From assembly GCA_038250905.1 (NCBI GenBank), contig JBBSBV010000019.1, positions 1-64,000 on the forward strand: DNA of 64,000 nt, read 5' to 3'. This document shows positions 1 to 6,778 of this stretch, piece after piece. The position numbers and the translations under genes are program-made. This DNA is from JAENVU01 sp038250905 (lineage in GTDB: Bacteria; Actinomycetota; Acidimicrobiia; IMCC26256; JAENVU01). The notes under the pieces were generated by a model, which worked only from the letters and a program-made list of their open reading frames with translations, ran no database searches and was not told the origin of the DNA. Numbering within the stretch: position 1 is the stretch's first letter; the number at the start of each line of letters is the position of its first letter.

Positions 1-395
1 CCGTCGTGACCCTCGACCCGGGCACCGAGGATCGTGCGGGCCGCACCCCCCGAGATCGAACCGTCCAACCACGCCTTCGAGGTATCGGCGAGAACTTCAC
101 CTGCGGAGCCGGCTTCGATCGCGGCGCGGGCCTCACCCTGGCGGATCCCAGTCCGGCGCGACAACCACGCCGCCGTCGACGCCGCACCATCCACCGCGCC
201 GAGCCCCCGCTGATGCGCCACCCACACCAACCGCGCGAACTGGGCCTCGATCCGGTCTGCCTGCGCCCGCAATCCGATCAACTCGTCGGCCAACGCCACA
301 TCGCAGAGATCACCCGGGTCGGTGCCCACCAGCCCGTCGACCACACCACGCAAACACGCGACATCGGCCACATCGGCGACAACCACCGCGACCAC
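1..395 (-). CDS. DUF222 / HNH endonuclease family protein (13E12 repeat type), N-terminal part only
   Basis: Read on the minus strand, an open frame begins at a GTG at 395 and runs off the left edge of the window. A good Shine-Dalgarno stretch (GGGGAGG) lies just upstream, and an in-frame stop precedes it. The residues seen, such as LADELIGLRAQADRIEAQ, GAASTAAWLSRRTG and ARAAIEAG, match the helical DUF222 domain that precedes an HNH nuclease domain in the actinobacterial 13E12 multicopy family. The nuclease half is outside the window and its presence is inferred. Members of this family are usually scattered repeated genes of unknown role. I am confident of the family and not of the function. 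Confidence 0.75.
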   Translation of the reverse strand, partial: MVAVVVADVADVACLRGVVDGLVGTDPGDLCDVALADELIGLRAQADRIEAQFARLVWVAHQRGLGAVDGAASTAAWLSRRTGIRQGEARAAIEAGSAGEVLADTSKAWLDGSISGGAARTILGARVEGHD

Positions 396-571
396 AGCAA
401 CCTCCCCTCACGACAACAACAACTCAGTTGTACGGCGCCGAAGCGCGAGGCCGCGAAGTCCCGAACGGGTCCCGGCAGCAGGGGAAGTAACTGGAATCAT
501 TCTCCCACAAGGGTGTGACACTCCCGCTCGACGCGGGTTGCCACGGTCCGCGCGGTGAAATGTCCACCGCT

Positions 572-629
572 CACCCAGGCGTCACCTCACCCGGAGGTCG
601 CGCCGAACTCGTAGCGGACCAGCTCCGCG
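572..629. repeat. 58-bp direct repeat, left copy (duplicate of the GNAT gene 3' end)
   Basis: This stretch matches 1427-1484 at 55 of 58 positions, with mismatches at 578, 614 and 617. On the minus strand it encodes the same last residues (AELVRYEFGATSG, stop) as the GNAT protein at 1442-2278, but no GNAT gene body precedes it here. Confidence 0.9.
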
Positions 630-658
630 CACGCCGTGGACGAGTTGGGTCTACCGTC

Positions 659-1387
659 GTGGGTGTGCTCTTGGCCCAGTTGAGCGACACGCATCTGCTC
701 GGTGATCCGACCGCGGAACTGTGGGGTCACAACACGACGCGCAACCTCACGTCCGTCATGGAATCCTTGCCGCCCAAGATGGACGCCATTGTCGTCACCG
801 GTGACCTCGTCGACGACGGTACGCCCGCCGCCTACCACCGACTCATCGCGATGACCGATGGGCGGGCCGAACAACGACACTTCCTCGCCGGGAACCACGA
901 CAACCCCGCGGTCATGCAAGCGGTCCTGGGACCCACCGAGCCGCTCACCATGGCTCGCATCTCGGATCGATGGACATTGGCGCTCGTGAACTCCCAATGG
1001 ATCGGACACGACGCCGGTCGGATCAAGGAAGACACGCTCGGCCAACTCCGAGACCAACTCCTCCAGGTAGGCACCCACGTCGCCTTGTGTCTGCATCATC
1101 CGCCGCTCTCACCCTGCACTGGACCGGACTGCGGACTGTCCAACGCCGACCAGGTCCAGAATCTCCTTCGGGATGGCCCCGTGCGGGTGGTGTTGTCGGG
1201 TCACGTCCACCAGCATTTCGACACGACACTGCAAGGCGTCAGGTACCTAGGCGCACCGTCGACATTCCGCCAACTCCGACACGGTGGAGACCCCCATTAC
1301 ACCGACACCGACGAACCACCCGCGGCGCAACTCATCGAGCTCCGCGACGACGGCCAAGCCACGCGCCAGATCATGTGGGCCCGCTAG
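659..1387 (+). CDS. cpdA: Class III cyclic-nucleotide phosphodiesterase-like metallophosphoesterase
   Basis: This 242-residue protein has the full calcineurin-like metal-site series: LSDTHL near the N-terminus, TGDLVDDG, AGNHDNP, LHHPP and SGHVHQHFD. The order is that of CpdA/Icc 3',5'-cAMP phosphodiesterases, dinuclear-metal cytosolic enzymes. I chose GTG 659 because the beta strand leading into the first metal motif begins there. An upstream ATG at 515 would add about 48 residues of low-complexity sequence encoded across the direct repeat. GTG 665 is also possible. The gene sits between two 58-bp direct repeats derived from the adjacent acetyltransferase gene. The fold is certain, but the substrate (cAMP or another phosphodiester) is inferred. 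Confidence 0.85.
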   Translation: MGVLLAQLSDTHLLGDPTAELWGHNTTRNLTSVMESLPPKMDAIVVTGDLVDDGTPAAYHRLIAMTDGRAEQRHFLAGNHDNPAVMQAVLGPTEPLTMARISDRWTLALVNSQWIGHDAGRIKEDTLGQLRDQLLQVGTHVALCLHHPPLSPCTGPDCGLSNADQVQNLLRDGPVRVVLSGHVHQHFDTTLQGVRYLGAPSTFRQLRHGGDPHYTDTDEPPAAQLIELRDDGQATRQIMWAR

Positions 1388-1426
1388 CGCCTACTACCAG
1401 GATCCTCTTGGCCCATCCAGCCGACC

Positions 1427-1484
1427 CACCCAAGCGTCACCTCACCCGGAGGTCGCGCCGAACTCGTACCGCACCAGCTCCGCG
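1427..1484. repeat. 58-bp direct repeat, right copy (native GNAT 3' end)
   Basis: This is the partner of 572-629. It covers the last 43 bases of the GNAT coding frame (stop at 1442-1444) and 15 bases beyond it. The copy-to-copy distance is 855 bp, and the phosphodiesterase gene lies between the copies. Confidence 0.9.
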
Positions 1485-2278
1485 ACCGCGCGGTATCCGA
1501 GCGCCCGGTAGATCGAGTTCGACCCGGGGTTGCCGAGGTCGGTGTAGAGCAGGCACCGCAGGCCGTCGGTGCGCGCCGCCCGGGAGCACGACGCGACGAG
1601 GGCCGACCCGTACCCGCGCCCCCGCAACCCGAGCGGCGTGTACACCGGACCGATCCGGACCGCGCCGGCGATCGGTTCGGAAACCCCGAGCAGTGAGACC
1701 GGGCCGTCGTGATCCCAGAGCCAGAGCTCCCCGGCCGCGAGGCGCCGGTCGACGACCCGGGCCATGTCGTCGCCCCCACCGACCTCCGCCTCGATTTCGA
1801 ACGCGATGCACCACTCCACCGCGAGGTCGCGATCGGCAGTCATGGCCCGCCGCAGGGTTCCCGACGTGGGGTGCACCGGATCGACGATCGCGTCGACCTC
1901 GTACAGTCGCATGCCTTCTACAGGCTGTGCACCCACCGGTACGACCTCGGTCCAGCGCCCGGTGAACGCGGCGGCGGCCATGGCCTCGGCGTTGACGCCG
2001 GGGAGTTCGACGCCCTGGTGCGCGATCGCACCGGCGAGGGCCACCGCGGCCTCAGGCCCCATCGGGGTCAAGGTGGCGAAGAAGTGCAACGGCGACTGGA
2101 ACCCGACACCGACGATGACGCCGTCGTCGTCCACCACCCAGAACCGACCTGCGTCGCCCGTGCCCACGCAACGGCGGAGCAACGTGAGCATCAGGTTGTG
2201 GCGCACGGGCTCGGCCGCCAGGAACTCGTAGCTTCGGTCGAGCGCCGAGGCCGGATCGTCGTACGCGTGGACCTGCAT
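1442..2278 (-). CDS. GNAT-family N-acetyltransferase
   Basis: The protein has 278 residues. Its C-terminal half carries the acetyl-CoA-binding signature of GNAT enzymes (LGLRGRGYGSALVAS, an R/Q-x-x-G-x-A/G variant) followed by the typical GNPGSNSIYRALGY end strand. The N-terminal half resembles the degenerate first lobe of two-lobed GNAT proteins. The start ATG overlaps the stop of the upstream acetyltransferase (ATGA at 2280-2276), so the two are translationally coupled. The last 13 codons are duplicated at 587-628 beyond the phosphodiesterase gene. The acyl acceptor cannot be read from sequence. Confidence 0.8.
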   Translation of the reverse strand: MQVHAYDDPASALDRSYEFLAAEPVRHNLMLTLLRRCVGTGDAGRFWVVDDDGVIVGVGFQSPLHFFATLTPMGPEAAVALAGAIAHQGVELPGVNAEAMAAAAFTGRWTEVVPVGAQPVEGMRLYEVDAIVDPVHPTSGTLRRAMTADRDLAVEWCIAFEIEAEVGGGDDMARVVDRRLAAGELWLWDHDGPVSLLGVSEPIAGAVRIGPVYTPLGLRGRGYGSALVASCSRAARTDGLRCLLYTDLGNPGSNSIYRALGYRAVAELVRYEFGATSG

Positions 2279-3234
2279 CACCGGAGCGGCAGCGACCATG
2301 CGACGCGCGTCTTGCTCCGCCGGTACCCCTGCGCCTCGTACAACATCCGCGCGCCGGTCGGATTCTCGGCGTCGACGTCGAGCGCGGCGTAGTCGAGGCC
2401 CGTCGCCGCGAAGGCGCCCGCGGTCGCACTCAGCAGCGCGGTGGCCACTCCGCGGCCTCGCCACCGCCGCCGCACGCCGAGTTGGTGGGTCCAGCCCTCG
2501 GAGAAGCCGAGCGCGGGCCAGTCATCGGGATGGACCGCGTTCAACGCATACCCGGCGATCTCGTCACCGTCGAGCACGAGGTACGAGCAGTCGGCCCGGA
2601 AGTTGTGGTGACCGGTCACCCACATGCCCCAGGTCTCCACGTCGAGTTCGCTGGAGGCGAAGTGGTCTCGGAAGGCCTCGTTGTGCGCCGCCCGCGTCGC
2701 CTCGTCGAGGGTGAAGTCGAACGGGACGAGATCGAGCGCGCCGGGGAGTCCGATCGGGTCGACCCCCTCCGCGAGCGGTCGGCGCATCTCGTGGTAGTAG
2801 CGCAGCGGCGCGAACTCGAACCCGCGGAAGAGGTCGCTGCGTGCGTCGTCGGCCTCGGCCGCCGAGACTTCGAGCCAGGCCGGGATACCGGATTCGGGAA
2901 CCCCGGCCACCTCACGACCGCGAGCGATCTGCCAGGTCACGAGGTCGGTGCCGATACCCCGGCCCCGCCACCCCGGCACCACGGCACCGTCGAGGATCAC
3001 CCGCCGCTGATGCGCGCTCGGGATGCTCAGCACCGTCCCCCACGCGACGATCTCGCCGTCGGACCACCCGAGCCGGGCGTCATGGGCCAGGTCGAAGTAC
3101 GACAACCCGATCTGTTCTTCGAGATCGGGCCGCCCGAGTACCTCCCCGGTGCGATCGAAGGCCTCGATCCGCCGGAGCGCATCGGCCCAGTCGTCGAGAT
3201 CGCCCAGCCCCGGCGCATGCCACTCCACCTGCAT
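2278..3234 (-). CDS. Two-lobed GNAT-family N-acetyltransferase
   Basis: This 318-residue protein has two GNAT lobes. The first has VVPGWRGRGIGTDLVTW near residue 85, and the second has GVRRRWRGRGVATALLSA near residue 255 followed by ALDVDAENPTGARMLYEAQGY. Tandem-lobe GNATs of this length include the mycothiol synthase-like group, so an MshD-like role is one option, but the active-site evidence is not specific. The start ATG at 3234 is where the conserved fold begins. The gene lies 71 bp after fadA6 on the same strand and overlaps the next GNAT gene by ATGA, so it may be the tail of the acyl-CoA operon. Confidence 0.78.
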   Translation of the reverse strand: MQVEWHAPGLGDLDDWADALRRIEAFDRTGEVLGRPDLEEQIGLSYFDLAHDARLGWSDGEIVAWGTVLSIPSAHQRRVILDGAVVPGWRGRGIGTDLVTWQIARGREVAGVPESGIPAWLEVSAAEADDARSDLFRGFEFAPLRYYHEMRRPLAEGVDPIGLPGALDLVPFDFTLDEATRAAHNEAFRDHFASSELDVETWGMWVTGHHNFRADCSYLVLDGDEIAGYALNAVHPDDWPALGFSEGWTHQLGVRRRWRGRGVATALLSATAGAFAATGLDYAALDVDAENPTGARMLYEAQGYRRSKTRVAWSLPLR

Positions 3235-3305
3235 CGGCCAAGTTTGCCCGGTGGCGAGGGCGGACCCGCGCACGTTGGAGTCGCGCACGCTGGATGCGCG
3301 GCGCG

Positions 3306-4454
3306 TCAGAGCCGTTCGATGATGGTGACGTTGGCCTGGCCGCCGCCTTCGCACATCGTCTGGAGGCCGTAGCGACCTCCGGTGCGTTCCAACTCGTTGA
3401 GAAGCGTGGTCATCAGCCGGACACCGGTCGCACCGAGTGGGTGGCCGAGCGCGATCGCGCCGCCGTTCACGTTCACCTTCGCGAGGTCGGCACCCGTCTC
3501 CTGCTGCCACGCCAGGACGACCGACGCGAACGCCTCGTTGATCTCGACCAGATCGATCTCGTCGAGTTTCATCCCTGACTTCTCCAGCGCGTAGGCCGTG
3601 GCCGGGATCGGCGCCGAGAGCATGAAGATGGGGTCGTCGCCCCGCACCGACAGGTGATGGATCCGTGCCCGCGGGGTGAACCCGTGCTCCTCGACCGCCC
3701 GGGGTGACGCGATGAGCATGGCGCTCGCGGCGTCCGAGATCTGCGAACTCACCGCGGCGGTGACGCGCCCACCCTCGACGAGTGGCTTGAGTGAACGGAT
3801 CTTCTCCCAGTTGGGCTCACGCGGTCCCTCGTCGAACGTGGACTCGCCGAACGGGACGATCTCCCGCTCGAACCGACCCTCGGCCCGGGCCCGCAACGCC
3901 CGCTCGTGGGACTCGACCGCGAACTCCTCCATCGCGTCGCGGGTGATACCCCACTTCTCCGCGATCATCTCGGCACCGCGGAACTGCGACACCTCCTGGG
4001 TGCCGTACCGCTCGACCCAACCGGTGCTCGTGCTGAACGGGTCGGTGAACCCGAACTGCTCGGCGACGGTCATCGCGGAGGAGATCGGGATCATGCTCAT
4101 GTTCTGCACGCCACCGGCCACCACCAGGTCCTGGGTACCGCTCATCACGCCCTGCGCCGCGAAGTGCACCGCCTGCTGGCTCGACCCGCACTGCCGGTCC
4201 ACGGTCGTGCCCGGGACCGCCTCGGGAAGCCCGGCGGCCAACCAGCACGTGCGGGCGATGTCACCCGCCTGCGGACCGATCGCGTCGAGGCACCCGAACA
4301 CCACGTCTTCGAGCGCGGAGGGGTCGAAGTCGTTGCGTTCGACGATCGCCTTCAGGACGTGGGCACCGAGGTCGGCCGGGTGCACCTGGCTGAGCGATCC
4401 ACCCCGCCGCCCGACCGGCGTACGAACGGCGTCAATGATGTAGGCCTCGGGCAT
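3306..4454 (-). CDS. fadA6: Acetyl-CoA C-acyltransferase, FadA6-like (steroid ring degradation)
   Basis: A 382-residue thiolase with the nucleophilic Cys in DRQCGSSQQA (about C89), the GGAIALGHPLGATG histidine loop and the C-terminal MCEGGG cysteine loop. Segments such as GGVQNMSMIPISSAMTV, SQFRGAEMIAEKWG and the end TMCEGGGQANVTIIERL agree closely with mycobacterial FadA6, the KstR2-regulon thiolase of the steroid C/D-ring (HIP) pathway. The start ATG has AAAGGGA upstream. It lies 13 bp after the small acyl-CoA dehydrogenase subunit, so one transcript from the 6.6-kb promoter is likely. The assignment rests on recalled similarity, not on a search. Confidence 0.85.
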   Translation of the reverse strand: MPEAYIIDAVRTPVGRRGGSLSQVHPADLGAHVLKAIVERNDFDPSALEDVVFGCLDAIGPQAGDIARTCWLAAGLPEAVPGTTVDRQCGSSQQAVHFAAQGVMSGTQDLVVAGGVQNMSMIPISSAMTVAEQFGFTDPFSTSTGWVERYGTQEVSQFRGAEMIAEKWGITRDAMEEFAVESHERALRARAEGRFEREIVPFGESTFDEGPREPNWEKIRSLKPLVEGGRVTAAVSSQISDAASAMLIASPRAVEEHGFTPRARIHHLSVRGDDPIFMLSAPIPATAYALEKSGMKLDEIDLVEINEAFASVVLAWQQETGADLAKVNVNGGAIALGHPLGATGVRLMTTLLNELERTGGRYGLQTMCEGGGQANVTIIERL

Positions 4455-4467
4455 GGTGGTCCCTTTC

Positions 4468-5436
4468 TCAGAGCGGAGCATCGAGGATGGCACACGCGAC
4501 GCGGTCGCGGTGCCAGGAGGCATCGCCCCACGCACCGGACAGCGCCCAGACCCGCTTCATCCAGAGGTGCAGGTCGTGTTCGTAGGAGTAGCCGATGGCA
4601 CCGTGACACTGGAGCGCGGTCCGGGCTGCGAGTTCACCGCACTCGGCGGCCTGCGCCTTGGCCATCGAGCAGTGGAGCGACGCATCGGGGTCGGCGTGGG
4701 TCAACGAATATGCCGCGCGGTACACGAGGGGCGCGGCGAACTCCAACGCGATCCGCACGTTGGCGAGATGGTGTTTGATCGCCTGGAACGACCCGATGGG
4801 TGCGCCGAACTGCTTGCGCTCGGTCACGTAGGCGACCGTCGTGTCGAGCAACGCCCGACTGAGCCCGATCAGCTGCGCGGAGTACCCGAGGTTGCCGCGC
4901 CAGAACGCCTGGGACAGCTCTGCACGCGTCAGCGGCCGGGCGTCGACCGAACCGAGGAGCCGGGTGAGGCGACGGCTGCCGTCGACCGAGGTGAGCGACT
5001 CCAACACTGCGCCGGCACCCGATGCGACTTCGGGATCGGGATCGAGGCGGACCAACACGTCGGCCGCCGCGCCGTAGGGGATCAGCGGATCTCCCGCGGT
5101 CACCGTGGTGGCGCCCGAGACCACACCGCCGTGGTCGGCCGCGACGATCGGTGCGCCGACGAGCACGTGCTCCACGAACGGTTCCGGCAACGCGAAGTAG
5201 CCGCTCTCCTCGGCGAGGAGCACGACGTCGAGTTCGGTCAGACCGAGTCCACCCTCGGACTCCGCGACCATCGCGCCGAGCACGCCCATCTCGCCGAGCG
5301 CATCCCATGCCGCGCCGCTCCGACCCGTCGCGTTGGTCCACGCGGCGCGCACGACGCTCGGCGGACATTCCTTGGCCAGCACATCGCGCACGGCGTCGCG
5401 AAACGCGAGCTGGTCGTCGGTGAACGAGAAATCCAT
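4468..5436 (-). CDS. Acyl-CoA dehydrogenase, small (beta-type) subunit
   Basis: The protein has 322 residues, shorter than the ~380 of homomeric acyl-CoA dehydrogenases, as expected for the beta subunit of the alpha2-beta2 steroid-type enzymes. The N-terminal helical domain (MDFSFTDDQLAFRDAVRDVL) and the C-terminal domain (TERKQFGAPIGSFQAIKHHLA, ALQCHGAIGYSYEHDLHLWM) are clear, while the middle beta domain is reduced. It follows the large subunit by 4 bp and precedes fadA6 by 13 bp. In mycobacteria comparable pairs are FadE31/FadE32 and IpdE1/IpdE2. I cannot decide which ortholog this is. Confidence 0.82.
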   Translation of the reverse strand: MDFSFTDDQLAFRDAVRDVLAKECPPSVVRAAWTNATGRSGAAWDALGEMGVLGAMVAESEGGLGLTELDVVLLAEESGYFALPEPFVEHVLVGAPIVAADHGGVVSGATTVTAGDPLIPYGAAADVLVRLDPDPEVASGAGAVLESLTSVDGSRRLTRLLGSVDARPLTRAELSQAFWRGNLGYSAQLIGLSRALLDTTVAYVTERKQFGAPIGSFQAIKHHLANVRIALEFAAPLVYRAAYSLTHADPDASLHCSMAKAQAAECGELAARTALQCHGAIGYSYEHDLHLWMKRVWALSGAWGDASWHRDRVACAILDAPL

Positions 5437-5440
5437 CCCG

Positions 5441-6607
5441 CTACTTCCTCGGCAGCCCGAGCACGCGCTCGGCGATCACGTTGCGCTGGATCTCGTTGGT
5501 TCCCGCATAGATCGGACCCGACAGCGCGAACTCGTAGCCCTTCATCCAGCTCGACTCGAGTTCGGCCTCGTAACCGAGGAGCGCGCGCGCGTCCTCGTGG
5601 AGGCGCACGTCGAGCTCCGACCAGAACACCTTCGTGAGGCTCGACTCCACCCCGGGCGGATCACCGCCGACCACGCGTGTCACCGTGCGCAGGGTCTGGA
5701 GCCGGTAGGCCTCGGCATCGATGTACGCCTGCGCCACCCGCTGACGGATCGCGGGGTCGACGCCGCGCTCGCCACCGTTCCGCGCGAGCGCGATCAACCG
5801 CTCGGCGGTGGCCGTGAACCGGCCCGGGCTCCGGAGCGTGAGCCCGCGCTCGGACCCGGTGGTGGCCATGGCGACGCCCCAGCCTTGGTCGAGGCCACCG
5901 AGCACCAGATCGTCGGTGACCAACGCGTCGTCGAAGAACACCTCGGCGAACCCCTCGTCACCGTCGAGCCGACCGAAGCCGCGCACGGTGACGCCCGGGG
6001 TGTCGAGCGGGACGAGGAAGTACGTGAGGCCCCGGTGACGTTCCGCGGCCGGGTCGGTGCGGAACAGCCCGAACAGATGCGTGCAGAACGCGCCCCGTGT
6101 GGTCCAGGTCTTCTGCCCGTTGAGGCGCCAGCCCCCGGCCGCGTCGTCACGGGTGGCGGTGGACCGAATCCCGGCGAGGTCGCTGCCGGCGTCGGGCTCG
6201 GACCACCCCTGGCACCACGACTCCTCGCCGCTCGCCATCTTCGGGAGGAAGCGCTGCTGCTGCTCGGGCGTCCCGAACTCGAAGATCGTCGGCGCCAGCA
6301 GGAAGATGCCGTTCTGGGTCACCCGCTGCGGGGCACCCGCCCGGTAGTACTCCTCCTCGAAGATCAGCCATTCCCACAGCGACGCACCACGACCGCCGAA
6401 CTCCTCGGGCCACGACACCACCGCCCACCGCGCGTCGAACAGCGTGCGCTCCCACTCGAGGTGGCGGGCGAATCCCTCGCGGGTATCACCGCTCGGAAGC
6501 GGATCGGCCGGCACGTTGGCCGCGAGCCAGGCCCGCACGTCGGCCCGAAATGCCTCCTCCGGCCCGCTCCAACTCAGATCCACGTCGTCTCCACGGCCAG
6601 TCGTCAC
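5441..6607 (-). CDS. Acyl-CoA dehydrogenase, large (alpha-type) subunit, FadE31-like
   Basis: A 388-residue flavoprotein with the usual three-part fold: an N-terminal helical domain (FRADVRAWLAANVP), a FAD/substrate beta domain (WCQGWSEPDAGSDLAG, GQKTWTTRGAF), and a C-terminal domain ending in PIYAGTNEIQRNVIAERVLG. The pattern resembles mycobacterial FadE31 of the KstR2 regulon. It begins at GTG 6607 and is the first gene of a five-gene minus-strand run (alpha, beta, fadA6, two GNATs). A 19-bp imperfect palindrome at 6645-6663, like the one in front of echA20, lies 38 bp upstream. This placement suggests repression by a shared regulator. Confidence 0.85.
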   Translation of the reverse strand: MTTGRGDDVDLSWSGPEEAFRADVRAWLAANVPADPLPSGDTREGFARHLEWERTLFDARWAVVSWPEEFGGRGASLWEWLIFEEEYYRAGAPQRVTQNGIFLLAPTIFEFGTPEQQQRFLPKMASGEESWCQGWSEPDAGSDLAGIRSTATRDDAAGGWRLNGQKTWTTRGAFCTHLFGLFRTDPAAERHRGLTYFLVPLDTPGVTVRGFGRLDGDEGFAEVFFDDALVTDDLVLGGLDQGWGVAMATTGSERGLTLRSPGRFTATAERLIALARNGGERGVDPAIRQRVAQAYIDAEAYRLQTLRTVTRVVGGDPPGVESSLTKVFWSELDVRLHEDARALLGYEAELESSWMKGYEFALSGPIYAGTNEIQRNVIAERVLGLPRK

Positions 6608-6644
6608 CAGGTCCGGTCACGTCGGCCGGGGACGCTACCCGTCG

Positions 6645-6663
6645 ACCTGACGCCCCATCAGAT
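6645..6663. promoter_or_regulatory. Candidate operator, second copy of a 19-bp palindrome
   Basis: ACCTGACG-CCC-CATCAGAT matches the arms of the perfect palindrome at 17174-17192 (ATCTGACG-GGT-CGTCAGAT) at 14 of 16 arm positions. It lies 38 bp upstream of the acyl-CoA dehydrogenase/fadA6 operon. A TetR-type repressor site is inferred. Confidence 0.55.
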
Positions 6664-6705
6664 CGCCGATATCTCCCGCGGATCCGGTTTCGGGTTTCAA
6701 CCTAT

Positions 6706-6734
6706 TTGACCGGATAAACCCTTTACGACAGAAT
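6706..6734 (+). promoter_or_regulatory. Likely sigma-70-type promoter for the PKD/GGY-repeat protein
   Basis: TTGACC at 6706-6711 (5 of 6 to the -35 consensus) and CAGAAT at 6729-6734 (4 of 6 to the -10) are separated by 17 bases, in a locally AT-rich patch about 45 bp before the ATG at 6779. Confidence 0.5.
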
Positions 6735-6778
6735 CCGGCGGTTCTGCCGGGCGGCGGACCAACGGCAAGGGGGCTCTC

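Noticed and set aside
515..658. Upstream ATG start for the phosphodiesterase
   Set aside because: The added residues cross the direct repeat and have no family match; the fold begins near 659.
587..1099. Minus-strand open frame ending in the GNAT tail
   Set aside because: Only its last codons (the direct repeat) match a real protein; the rest is antisense to the metallophosphoesterase.
4468..5436. Calling this gene ipdE2 (FadE33), partner of fadE30
   Set aside because: It is adjacent to its own large subunit, and the sequence I recall for FadE33 does not match clearly.
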